A stretch of 64,000 nucleotides of DNA from Maribellus maritimus (GTDB lineage: Bacteria; Bacteroidota; Bacteroidia; Bacteroidales; Prolixibacteraceae), in NCBI RefSeq assembly GCF_022267315.1, contig NZ_JAIKLE010000013.1, forward strand, positions 62,001 through 126,000, written 5' to 3'. Made by a program: the position numbers and the translations under genes. Positions 8,907-17,177 of this stretch are shown one piece after another (the first letter of the stretch is position 1; each line of letters opens with the position of its first letter). The notes below the pieces were generated by a model. The model made no database searches. It worked only from the letters and a program-made list of their open reading frames with translations, and was not told the origin of the DNA.

Positions 8907-9770
8907 ATGAAAAAAATTTTGCCGCTATTTCTTACTTTTCTCATTCCGGTAATAACCCTGTCTCAAACCGGAAAGGTATTCGACAACCTGTCTATGAAAA
9001 GCGAAATCCTTAAAATGGAACGTAAGTACGCCATTTATCTGCCACCTGATTACGAGACATCAGAACGGAGCTATCCTGTATTTTATCTGTTACACGGTGC
9101 AGGTGATGACCAAACCGGCTGGGTACAATTTGGCGAGGTCTTGTACCTTGCAGACAAAGCTATTAAAGAAATGAAGGCAACTCCAATGATTATTGTTATG
9201 CCGGATGCCAATACCGGGCAACGAGGATATAACAACGACGCAAAAGGAGAATGGCGTTATGAAGATTTTTTCTTTAAAGAGCTGATGCCCTATGTTGAAG
9301 AAACTTACCGGATAAAGAGAGAAAAGAGATATCGGGCCATTGCCGGTCTTTCCATGGGGGGTGGCGGAACCTTCTATTATGCACTTCATCACCCGGAACT
9401 ATTTTCCTCGGCTTGCCCGTTAAGTGCAGCTACCGGTCCGTTAAACATGGATGATATGGAAAGGTACAAACAACGTGGTAGAATGGAAGGAGCTACGAAT
9501 GCCCAAATAGAAGACTGGTTCAAAAAATACAGTGTTCTTGATATGATAAAAAATATGCCTGATGAACAGAAGAATGCTGTGCGCTGGTTTATCGATTGTG
9601 GCGATGATGACTTTTTGTATGAGGGCAATTCGCTGGTTCATATCGAAATGCGAAAGAAAGAAATTCCACACGAATTCAGAATTCGAAACGGAGCGCACAA
9701 CTGGACCTATTGGCGGGAATCATTGCCGGTTGTTCTTTCGTTTATTTCCGATACATTTCATCAACATTAA
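8907..9770 (+). CDS. secreted alpha/beta-hydrolase esterase
   Basis: A 287-residue exported serine esterase of the esterase D / feruloyl-esterase-like family, with a signal peptide ending near residue 20 (Thr-Leu-Ser-Gln). The nucleophile elbow is GLSMGG with Ser149, the oxyanion motif YLLHGAGDD is at about 60-68, the acid is probably Asp234 or Asp235, and His264 (NGAHNW) completes the triad. Such enzymes remove acyl or aromatic esters from sugars and polysaccharides. It sits 32 bases after the DUF1080 gene, probably in one operon, so both may act on the same decorated glycan. Confidence 0.88.
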   Translation: MKKILPLFLTFLIPVITLSQTGKVFDNLSMKSEILKMERKYAIYLPPDYETSERSYPVFYLLHGAGDDQTGWVQFGEVLYLADKAIKEMKATPMIIVMPDANTGQRGYNNDAKGEWRYEDFFFKELMPYVEETYRIKREKRYRAIAGLSMGGGGTFYYALHHPELFSSACPLSAATGPLNMDDMERYKQRGRMEGATNAQIEDWFKKYSVLDMIKNMPDEQKNAVRWFIDCGDDDFLYEGNSLVHIEMRKKEIPHEFRIRNGAHNWTYWRESLPVVLSFISDTFHQH

Positions 9771-9786
9771 AATATTAAAAGTCCGG

Positions 9787-9826
9787 AAAACAGATGCCAC
9801 GGTTACAAGAAAAGGCATCTGTTTTT
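9787..9826 (+). terminator. strong rho-independent terminator
   Basis: A 9-bp perfect stem (ACAGATGCC / GGCATCTGT), extended by A/T pairs, with a 15-base loop and a T-run. It ends the DUF1080-esterase unit and precedes the promoter motif of the next gene. Confidence 0.88.
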
Positions 9827-9844
9827 ATGAAGCAATTTCTTTTG

Positions 9845-9852
9845 TACTTTTG
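9845..9852 (+). promoter_or_regulatory. candidate -7 promoter element
   Basis: TACTTTTG matches the Bacteroidota -7 consensus TAnnTTTG. It lies 20 bases before the ATG at 9873 and just after a terminator. No clear -33 TTTG was found at the usual distance, so support is moderate. Confidence 0.4.
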
Positions 9853-9872
9853 AAAGAATACAAATAAAAGTG

Positions 9873-10739
9873 ATGAAAAGAAAAATACTATTGTTTGTGG
9901 CTTTGCCGCTTTTTTTTGCCTGCAACGCTGCAAAAGAAAATAAAGCAGAGGAAAAGGAAAAGATCGTTGTACAAGCAAAAGATAAACAAATACTGGAAGA
10001 AATCCTCGAACTCTTTTCTGGCGAGAAAGATAGCCCCCTTCCGGTTTTAATAATAAAAGTTGGAACGTTTTTTAAAGAAACGCCTTATGTAGCTCGCACG
10101 CTTGAAACCGAACCGGAACAATTGGTTATAAATCTCCGTGAAATGGATTGTACAACTTTTGCCGAAAATTGCCTGGCTATTTCCAAAACAATAAAAAGTA
10201 AAAATCCGGGATTTGAAAAATTCGCAAAAGAGCTTCAAAAAATAAGATACATAAATGAAAAAATTGAGGCGTACCCATCTCGTATTCATTATTTCAGCGA
10301 CTGGATTTTCACCAACGACAAAAAAGGAATTGTAAAAAAAATTTCGAAAGAAATTGCGGATACAGAGTATGATTTGAAAGTTAGTTTTATGAGTACGCAT
10401 CCCGACAGTTATAAACAGCTCAAAAACAATCCTGAATTTGTAAAACAATTGCAAGAACAGGAAAAGGAAATTTCTTCGCGAACCATGTATTACATTCCGA
10501 AAAATAAAATTGCTGAAGTTGAAAACAAGTTTCAGGATGGAGATATTGCCGGAATTACAACGAATATAGGAGGTCTTGATATTTTACATGTGGTCCTTTT
10601 AATTCGTAAGGAAGGAAGAATTCATATCTTGCATGCATCTTCAACTGCCGAAAAAGTGGTTATTTCAGAAAATACACTCGAAGATTATCTTTCAAAAAGT
10701 AAATCGGCTACCGGGGTTATGGTAGCCCGCCCACTGTAG
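9873..10739 (+). CDS. DUF1460 lipoprotein, amidase-like cysteine hydrolase
   Basis: A lipoprotein of 288 residues: lipobox Phe-Phe-Ala-Cys with Cys17. The ATG at 9873 is preferred over the GTG one codon upstream. The rest is a DUF1460 domain, an NlpC/P60-like fold known from N-acetylmuramoyl-L-alanine amidase-type enzymes that cut muropeptides. The candidate nucleophile is Cys93 in REMDCTTFAEN, with His139 nearby, and His239 lies in GLDILHV, the usual catalytic position. It is probably anchored in the periplasm for cell-wall turnover or muropeptide scavenging. It lies 39 bases before a sulfatase gene, possibly co-transcribed, though the functions look unrelated. Confidence 0.82.
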   Translation: MKRKILLFVALPLFFACNAAKENKAEEKEKIVVQAKDKQILEEILELFSGEKDSPLPVLIIKVGTFFKETPYVARTLETEPEQLVINLREMDCTTFAENCLAISKTIKSKNPGFEKFAKELQKIRYINEKIEAYPSRIHYFSDWIFTNDKKGIVKKISKEIADTEYDLKVSFMSTHPDSYKQLKNNPEFVKQLQEQEKEISSRTMYYIPKNKIAEVENKFQDGDIAGITTNIGGLDILHVVLLIRKEGRIHILHASSTAEKVVISENTLEDYLSKSKSATGVMVARPL

Positions 10740-10778
10740 ATTTAAAAAAAATTCGTAAAATATTTTAAGTACAATTCA

Positions 10779-12302
10779 ATGAAAAAAGAGTTTTATCCGT
10801 TTGCCGGAATATTTGTTTTAATTTTCTTTTTGAACTCGTGCCAAACAAAAGATAGTAACGAAACATTAAAACCAAACATCGTTTATATTCTGGCTGATGA
10901 TCTTGGTTATGGCGATATTTCTTCGTTGAATCCCGATTCAAAAATCAAAACACCAAATATTGATAAACTCGCATCGGAAGGTATGGTTTTCAGGGATGCT
11001 CATTCCAACTCGTCGGTTTGTACCCCCACCCGTTACGGAATTCTTACCGGTCAGTATGCCTGGCGCAGCCGCATAAAGAGTGGTGTTCTTCTTGGGTACA
11101 GTCCATCGCTGATCGAAGAATCAACACCAACAGTCGCTGCGTTCTTGCAGCAACAAGGTTATACAACCGCCTGTATTGGAAAATGGCATTTGGGGATTGA
11201 TTTTAAGCTTAAAAACGGAACATATCATTCTGGAACTCCCGGAGTAGATTTTACTCAGGAATTACGCGGTTTTAACGATTACGAACAAATTGATTTTAGT
11301 AAACCAGCCAAAGGAGGGCCACTGGGAGCAGGTTTCGAATATTCTTATGTTTTACCTGCTTCGCTCGATTTTGAACCTTACATGTATCTGGAGAATAACC
11401 TGGCTGTTGAAGCACCTACCGACTCGACTCCGGGAAGTGCACTTGATGCCGAAATATATGCGACCGGTGCTTTCTGGCGTCCCGGGCGAATGGCTCCTTC
11501 CTTTAGTTTTGAGGGCGTTTTGCCCACTTTTACAAACAAAGCAATTAGTTTTATAAACAGACAAAAAGGCGCTGACTCTCCTTTTTTCCTCTATTTCCCG
11601 ATGAATGCACCACATACCCCCTGGGTACCAACGAATGAGTTCAAAGGGACTACCGAGGTAGATGAATATGGCGATTATGTGAAAGAAGTTGATGACCAGG
11701 TGAGACAAATCCTTGAAACCCTTCAAAAAAACGGAATGGAAGAAAATACCATTGTGTTTTTTACCAGTGACAACGGTGCGTATTGGAGACCCGAATTTAT
11801 CAAAAATTATAACCACCGCTCCAATTTTACATTTCGTGGAATGAAAAGCGATGCATGGGAAGGGGGCCACCATATTCCACTTATGGTGAAATGGCCTGAA
11901 AAAATTGAGGCAGGGACCTTCTCGAATCAAACTACTTCGCTCACCGATTTTTTTGATACCGTCCGTGAATTACTCGGCGCAAGCGCAAATGAAAAACCAC
12001 AGGACAGTTTTTCTTTATTGTCGATTCTAACAGGAAAACAAGAATCAATTCAGCGGGCACCGGTAATTCATCATTCCGGAAGTGGAAAATTTGCGATTCG
12101 CGATGGAGACTGGAAATTAATTGAGGGATTGGGCTCCGGTGGATTTTCTGAACCTAAAAATCCCAAGCCACAACCAGGTGAGCCCAAAGACCAATTGTAC
12201 AATTTAAAAGATGACCCGGCAGAAAAGGAAAATCTTTATTTTTCAAAACCTGAGAAAGTTGAAGAATTAAAAACAAAACTGGAAGAAATCAGAGCATACT
12301 AA
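10779..12302 (+). CDS. lipoprotein sulfatase (S1 family), first of a tandem pair
   Basis: A 507-residue type I sulfatase that hydrolyses sulfate esters, probably on a polysaccharide. Cys21 ends a lipobox (Leu-Asn-Ser-Cys). Metal ligands Asp40-Asp41 are in YILADDLGYGD. The CxPxR formylglycine motif is CTPTR with Cys81, which needs conversion by a maturase not encoded here. IGKWHLG and FFTSDNGAY, the other S1 landmarks, are present, and the C-terminus ends with the usual DQLYNLKDDPAE segment. A closely similar sulfatase follows after 53 bases. The exact sulfate position or sugar cannot be told from sequence alone. Confidence 0.93.
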   Translation: MKKEFYPFAGIFVLIFFLNSCQTKDSNETLKPNIVYILADDLGYGDISSLNPDSKIKTPNIDKLASEGMVFRDAHSNSSVCTPTRYGILTGQYAWRSRIKSGVLLGYSPSLIEESTPTVAAFLQQQGYTTACIGKWHLGIDFKLKNGTYHSGTPGVDFTQELRGFNDYEQIDFSKPAKGGPLGAGFEYSYVLPASLDFEPYMYLENNLAVEAPTDSTPGSALDAEIYATGAFWRPGRMAPSFSFEGVLPTFTNKAISFINRQKGADSPFFLYFPMNAPHTPWVPTNEFKGTTEVDEYGDYVKEVDDQVRQILETLQKNGMEENTIVFFTSDNGAYWRPEFIKNYNHRSNFTFRGMKSDAWEGGHHIPLMVKWPEKIEAGTFSNQTTSLTDFFDTVRELLGASANEKPQDSFSLLSILTGKQESIQRAPVIHHSGSGKFAIRDGDWKLIEGLGSGGFSEPKNPKPQPGEPKDQLYNLKDDPAEKENLYFSKPEKVEELKTKLEEIRAY

Positions 12303-12355
12303 ACAGTTAAAAAAATAAATCCCAATCAACCAACTAAGTAACGAACATTCAAAAA

Positions 12356-13837
12356 ATGAAAATTTTCACATTCACAACTTTAATACTTACACCTTTTATT
12401 CTGCTCCTCACCGGTTGTCAGGATAAAAAATACAACCAGCCGGAACGCCCCAATGTTATCATACTTCTTGCTGATGACATGGGAATGGGCGATTTGGGGT
12501 GTTATAATCCCGATTCAAAGATACCAACACCCGCAATGGATGCACTGGCAAATGATGGAATGATCTTTACTGACGCGCACACCAATTCGGCAGTTTGCAC
12601 GCCTACACGTTATGGAATTTTAACCGGTACATATGCATTTCGTACGCGTTTAAAATCCGGGGTTTTGTGGGGCAGTTCACAGCCTCTCATCGAAGAAGGA
12701 ACAGCAACAGTTCCCGCACTCCTGAAAAAATACGGATATAAGACTGCCGGAATTGGAAAGTGGCATTTAGGCTTGGGATGGCAAAGCAAAGAACCCGGAG
12801 TTATGCTCACAGATAACTGGGCTAAAGACAATAGAAAGATCGATTATTCAAAAGCAATTCTTTCCGGCCCCAACAATGTTGGGTTTGACTATTATTTTGG
12901 AATTCCCGCCTCACTCGACATGCCGCCTTATTTATATTTTGAGAACCAGTTTGCACAGGGAATTCCTACAGAAATTACAAATGAAGGTGGGAGAACGGGA
13001 TTAACAGTACCCGGATTCAAGGCCAAAAACGTAATGCCTGATTTTACCAGGAAAGCAGTTGAGTACATAAAAAATCAACGAAACGGAGAACCATTTTTTT
13101 TATACTTTCCCTGGTCGGCACCACACACACCGGTTGTTCCCAACGATGAATTCCGGGGAAAAAGTAAAGCCGGAAAGTACGGCGATTTTGTGGTGGAATG
13201 CGACAATACCGTCGAACAGATTGTTCAGGCTTTAAAAGACAAGGGAATGTACGAAAATACACTCATTATTTTAACTTCTGATAATGGAAGTTCACCACAT
13301 GGATTCCCGATTGAGGAAGAAATTGAATATAACCACAATACCAGCAATGGCTTTAAGGGAAGAAAATCCCATTCCTACGACGGAGGGCACCGGGTGGCTT
13401 TTCTTGTTTCGTGGCCTGAACATGTAAAAAGCGGAACAACTTCAGATGAAATTGTTTGTACAACAGACTTATACGCAACAATTGCTGATTTATTGGGGCA
13501 CGAGATGACTTTTGGAGAAGCTCATGACAGTTACAGTTTTTTACCGGTTATTAAAGGCGAAGAATACAATTCGCCCATCAGGGAAGCTACCATTCATCAT
13601 TCGTTAAACGGCGATTTTTCGATCAGAAAAGGAGATTGGAAATATATTGATGCAAAAGGACATGGTGGTTTTGCTCAAATCAGGGAAGAGGTCCTTCAGG
13701 ATTCAATTCAATTGTACAACGTGGCCTCCGATCCGGCAGAGACTACAAATGTTTATCTCAAACATCCGGATATTGTACAGGAATTAAAAACAATGCTAAA
13801 GAGATATAAAAAACAGGGCTATAGTCGTCCAAAATAA
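12356..13837 (+). CDS. lipoprotein sulfatase (S1 family), second of a tandem pair
   Basis: A 493-residue type I sulfatase with a lipobox (Leu-Thr-Gly-Cys, Cys21). It has Asp40-Asp41 in LLADDMGMGD and formylglycine Cys81 in CTPTRYGILTG, the same positions as the upstream gene. IGKWHLG, LTSDNGSS and a terminal IQLYNVASDPAE segment complete the fold. The pair looks like an old duplication, since both share the SGVLxG region after the active site but differ in the middle, where substrate specificity resides. It is probably in one operon with the preceding sulfatase. It ends 10 bases from the convergent MBL-fold gene. Confidence 0.93.
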   Translation: MKIFTFTTLILTPFILLLTGCQDKKYNQPERPNVIILLADDMGMGDLGCYNPDSKIPTPAMDALANDGMIFTDAHTNSAVCTPTRYGILTGTYAFRTRLKSGVLWGSSQPLIEEGTATVPALLKKYGYKTAGIGKWHLGLGWQSKEPGVMLTDNWAKDNRKIDYSKAILSGPNNVGFDYYFGIPASLDMPPYLYFENQFAQGIPTEITNEGGRTGLTVPGFKAKNVMPDFTRKAVEYIKNQRNGEPFFLYFPWSAPHTPVVPNDEFRGKSKAGKYGDFVVECDNTVEQIVQALKDKGMYENTLIILTSDNGSSPHGFPIEEEIEYNHNTSNGFKGRKSHSYDGGHRVAFLVSWPEHVKSGTTSDEIVCTTDLYATIADLLGHEMTFGEAHDSYSFLPVIKGEEYNSPIREATIHHSLNGDFSIRKGDWKYIDAKGHGGFAQIREEVLQDSIQLYNVASDPAETTNVYLKHPDIVQELKTMLKRYKKQGYSRPK

Positions 13838-13847
13838 TTAATACAAC

Positions 13848-14939
13848 TCAGACTATTGTCTCCCACCATTTGGAAAAATCCTGAGTTTCATTTTTTAAAA
13901 ATACTTTTTCACCAATCATTGGAGTAATTATTGCCTGGTCTGAGTTGGAATTTAATGCGGTAATTTTTTTTAACGGTTCATCCCAGGCATGGTTTGCCAG
14001 GGCAAATTTTGAATTATGAACCGGAAACAAACGTTTTGCTCCCAAATCTCTAGCGGCTTGTAAAACCTGCTCAGGCATCATGTGAATATATTTCCAACTG
14101 GTGTTGTATTGTCCGTTTTCAAGGATGGCCAAATCAAACCTTCCAAACTTCTGTCCTATTTCTTTAAAATGCGAATCATATCCTCCATCGCCGCCAATAA
14201 AGATACGAAATGTCTTTGTTTGTAAAACAAAAGATGCCCATAACGATTGTTTTGATTTTAATCCCCGTCCTGAAAAATGGCGGGCTGGTGTTACTGCAGC
14301 TGTAAATCCTTTATCTAATTCAACAAGCCGGTACCATTCTTTTTCGATTATCTGCTCGTGCTCGAATCCCCAGTATTCTAGATGTTCTCCCGCCCCCAAG
14401 CCTGTTATAACCTTGCATATTTTGGGTTTCAAATCACGCATTGTTTTATAGTCCAGATGATCCCAGTGGTCGTGTGTAATAAAAAGGTAATCGATTGCCG
14501 GAATGTCTTCGGTAGTGTAAACATCTGTTCCGTCAAAAGCTTTAATCATAAAAGAAAAAGGCGATGCATTTCCACAAAACACAGGGTCAACCAAAATTTT
14601 TTTCCCGTCAATTTGAATAAAATACGAAGAGTGTCCAAACCAAATGAGTACATTCTCTTCGGGACTCAAATCAAACAAATTTGTCTTTTGTGAAGGTATT
14701 CTTCCTTTTGGGCGTTTGTTCTTTGTGAAAAAAAAATCGTGAAACATTTTAGAAAAAGTTGCCTCTTCTGCCAATTGCGGCGTTATGGTCAGATTTTGAA
14801 AACTACCGTCTTTATAATTGGGAGAACTTTTGACTTTTTCCAATCTGGTGCCACGAGGTGTTTTTCCAAATTTTGGATGACGCAAAAAAACAAAAATTGA
14901 GAATCCGATAAAAAAAACAATCAAAATTGCAGGAATCAT
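13848..14939 (-). CDS. membrane-anchored MBL-fold hydrolase (UlaG / NAPE-PLD-like)
   Basis: A 363-residue metallo-beta-lactamase-fold enzyme with one N-terminal membrane segment (about 2-19). Metal ligands are in THDHWDHLD (His156, His158, Asp160, His161), followed by TPARHFSGRG and GGDGGYDSHF, then a C-terminal His in PVHNSKFAL. The family includes phospholipase D-like enzymes acting on N-acyl-phosphatidylethanolamine and UlaG-type lactonases, and the substrate here is unknown. The start at 14939 gives an anchored protein facing either side of the inner membrane. It is convergent with the second sulfatase and has no partner gene. Confidence 0.85.
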   Translation of the reverse strand: MIPAILIVFFIGFSIFVFLRHPKFGKTPRGTRLEKVKSSPNYKDGSFQNLTITPQLAEEATFSKMFHDFFFTKNKRPKGRIPSQKTNLFDLSPEENVLIWFGHSSYFIQIDGKKILVDPVFCGNASPFSFMIKAFDGTDVYTTEDIPAIDYLFITHDHWDHLDYKTMRDLKPKICKVITGLGAGEHLEYWGFEHEQIIEKEWYRLVELDKGFTAAVTPARHFSGRGLKSKQSLWASFVLQTKTFRIFIGGDGGYDSHFKEIGQKFGRFDLAILENGQYNTSWKYIHMMPEQVLQAARDLGAKRLFPVHNSKFALANHAWDEPLKKITALNSNSDQAIITPMIGEKVFLKNETQDFSKWWETIV

Positions 14940-15013
14940 AGCCCCAAAAGTTTTAGAATATATTTTAAAATTCCTTAAACATTGAAATATATGAATAGTT
15001 TAGCTGCTAAATA

Positions 15014-15400
15014 TTATTCGTCTCTCTGCTGATTCTGTGTTTTAAAATATCTTCTCAACAATACCTTTTTTAAATCGCGCACTATTACCTGGTGAGCAAT
15101 AATTTCAACGTGGTTGTAATGCGGCAGTTCCAGCTCAGCTCGTGCCATTTCCCGGTCGGTGATATCAACCTGATATAAAACCGAAAGTAATAGATCATAA
15201 TTTTGATCTAACAACCGGGCTATCTGCACAATCAGTTGTTGATGCAACTCATCATATGCATGACTTGTATCACCCGAAAAAGTGATTTCAACGCCAAACA
15301 TACCAAAGTCTTTCATTATCTGCTCAGCTGTTTCTTTTACAATTTCAGCCCGATCTAAATATTGAGAAACGTTATCATGATTAATTTGTGGAAATGTCAT
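15014..15400 (-). CDS. conserved Bacteroidota protein, function unknown
   Basis: A protein of 128 residues without signal or membrane segments, using the ATG at 15398-15400. The frame is open for 15 codons more, but those lack typical spacing. It is mostly helical, with a central DLLLSVLYQVDITDREMARAE segment and a C-terminal basic helix. I remember similar short proteins in other Bacteroidota but know no function. It stands alone between two unrelated genes. Confidence 0.65.
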   Translation of the reverse strand: MTFPQINHDNVSQYLDRAEIVKETAEQIMKDFGMFGVEITFSGDTSHAYDELHQQLIVQIARLLDQNYDLLLSVLYQVDITDREMARAELELPHYNHVEIIAHQVIVRDLKKVLLRRYFKTQNQQRDE

Positions 15401-15768
15401 CTTTTTGTTTTTGTTCAAAGCTACCGGAAATTTGGATTCCGCCAAAACGGGTGAAATAAAACTTCAATTTATTTCAGATTTGGATATGGAAATATTAAAA
15501 AGAAAAGCATTGGGAAAATATTTTTCGAACAAGGCCTTCATTCAACACAACGGACTGGATGTACATCAGTACTCAAAGATTCAACAAAATCAGGTGCTTT
15601 TCGGAGGATCATAAGACTCCCTCCGGAAGCAGTCAAAATTTTTTATTCTGCGTTTTAAAAAAGAAATAAACCTCGGAATTTAAAATTTTGAAAAAATCGT
15701 TTAAATAAAAACTTGAAAAGCTTATTTTTAATCCTTAATAAAATCCTAAATCAATTAAATTTAACAAT

Positions 15769-16290
15769 ATGAAAAACATTTTCACATTTTTGCTTTTTGC
15801 TATTTGGGGCCTACAACTTTCTGCACAAATGGCTCCTCCTGATAGCGAATTTTCAAGTCCAACCATAAGCGTAGGGGTGGTAGTGGAAGATCTGGAAAAA
15901 TCGATTGACTTTTATACCAATATCATTGGAATGACAAAAACAGGCGAGTTTTCTGTAACAAAAGAAAAATGCACTGAACTGGGGTTAACAAACAGTTACC
16001 GGTTGGATGTAACGATTTTAAAGCTGGAAAACAGCGAACGTTCGAACGAATGGAAGCTAATGAGTTTGGGGACAAAAGCCAAACACCCGAAACAGAAATA
16101 CATGAGTGACGATACCGGAATGCAGTACATCACTGTTTTTGTGAAACATTTGCTTCCCGTAATGAAAAGGGTTCAGGAAAATGGGATAAAGATTTTAAGT
16201 GGAAAACCATCGACACTTGATAATGGAAACAAATTTATCCTGATACAAGACCCCGATGGAACATTTATTGAAATTATTGGACCGGAATAA
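15769..16290 (+). CDS. secreted VOC-superfamily (glyoxalase-like) protein
   Basis: A 173-residue exported protein with a signal peptide to about residue 20 (Leu-Ser-Ala-Gln), followed by one vicinal-oxygen-chelate domain. The beta-alpha-beta pattern is clear: SVGVVVEDLEKSIDFYTNII at the start of module one and YITVFVKHLLPVMKRVQENG in module two, ending with FILIQDPDGTFIEII, whose Glu is a common metal ligand. Export is unusual for this superfamily but seen in Bacteroidota. Reaction unknown: isomerase, lyase or binding protein are possible. It is a single-gene unit with a strong terminator. Confidence 0.85.
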   Translation: MKNIFTFLLFAIWGLQLSAQMAPPDSEFSSPTISVGVVVEDLEKSIDFYTNIIGMTKTGEFSVTKEKCTELGLTNSYRLDVTILKLENSERSNEWKLMSLGTKAKHPKQKYMSDDTGMQYITVFVKHLLPVMKRVQENGIKILSGKPSTLDNGNKFILIQDPDGTFIEIIGPE

Positions 16291-16315
16291 ACAACATTCT
16301 AAATAACATTTTCTT

Positions 16316-16360
16316 AAAACATCTTCATTATTGATTTTCAAATCATTGAAGATGTTTTTT
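16316..16360 (+). terminator. rho-independent terminator
   Basis: A stem of about 12 bp (AAAACATCTTCA / TGAAGATGTTTT), extendable by AT/AT, with a T-run. It lies 26 bases after the VOC stop codon. Confidence 0.85.
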
Positions 16361-16394
16361 ATTTGAAATCAATTTTAAACGAATCCTAACTATT

Positions 16395-16402
16395 TATTTT
16401 TG
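16395..16402 (+). promoter_or_regulatory. candidate -7 promoter element
   Basis: TATTTTTG matches TAnnTTTG, 47 bases before the ATG at 16450 and just after a terminator. A TTTG at 16362-16365 is too far upstream for a normal -33 spacing, so support is moderate. Confidence 0.35.
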
Positions 16403-16449
16403 CTAATTTCGAATAAAATTTAATTTTGTTCGAAACACGTAAAAGAAAT

Positions 16450-17109
16450 ATGAGAAATCAAAAAAGACGACCAGCAGAATACAGAACACTTTCGTTGGGA
16501 GAAGAAATTTTTAACAGTATAACACACGGAGTTGGAACCCTGTTGAGTATTGCTGCTCTGGTTATTTTGGTTGTTTTTGCAGCTGTCAGGGGAAATGCCT
16601 GGCATGTGGTAAGCTTCTCCATTTTTGGAAGTACATTGGTTTTACTTTACCTGTCGTCAACACTTTACCACAGTTTTACAAAAGAAAAAATTAAAAATCT
16701 TTTTGTCCGATTTGATCATGCTGCTATTTTTTTGCTTATCGCAGGAACATATACCCCCTTTGTGCTCACCACCATCCGCGGACCACTGGGCTGGACCTTA
16801 TTTGGCATTATATGGGGGCTGGCAATTGCTGGTGTGGTTATCCGTTCAATTTATCTTACACGTTTTCGCAAATTAATGGTAGGCATTTACCTTTCTATGG
16901 GATGGATGTTTCTTATTGCCATCGTTCCAATTGTAAAAAACCTTCCGGGAAGCAGCATCGCTTTTCTTTTTATCGGCGGTGGCTGTTACTCGCTTGGTGT
17001 ATTATTTTACGCGTGGCGTAATTTAAAATACGGCCACGGAATATGGCACCTGTTTGTTTTGGCCGGAAGTATAATGCATTTCTTTTCAGTTCTTTACAGC
17101 TTAAACTAA
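16450..17109 (+). CDS. hemolysin III / PAQR-family membrane protein
   Basis: A protein of 219 residues from the ATG at 16450 (a TTG eight codons upstream is also open). Seven hydrophobic segments are visible. The family His-containing motifs are present: ITHGVGTLLS in the first helix, HSFTKEKIKNLFVRFDHAAI between helices two and three, LLIAGTYTPF, and HLFVLAGSIMH in the last helix, forming the metal site of PAQR proteins. Bacterial members are named YqfA or hemolysin III, but a toxin role is doubtful. The predicted role is a membrane hydrolase or ion-linked function of unknown substrate. Confidence 0.87.
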   Translation: MRNQKRRPAEYRTLSLGEEIFNSITHGVGTLLSIAALVILVVFAAVRGNAWHVVSFSIFGSTLVLLYLSSTLYHSFTKEKIKNLFVRFDHAAIFLLIAGTYTPFVLTTIRGPLGWTLFGIIWGLAIAGVVIRSIYLTRFRKLMVGIYLSMGWMFLIAIVPIVKNLPGSSIAFLFIGGGCYSLGVLFYAWRNLKYGHGIWHLFVLAGSIMHFFSVLYSLN

Positions 17110-17177
17110 AAATCAAATTCCATTTTCTTAACTAGGGGACACTTCTTCCCCATTCCACTAAAATTTTCCGGGTTACA

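Noticed and set aside
15405-15614. 69-codon plus-strand frame overlapping the start region of the minus-strand gene at 15014
   Set aside because: No signal peptide, no family resemblance and it begins inside the leader of another gene. A shorter part from 15486 might be coding but has no support.
17135-17151. Short hairpin GGGGA / TCCCC between hemolysin III-like and rhaB genes
   Set aside because: A 5-bp stem without a T-run is too weak to call a terminator.
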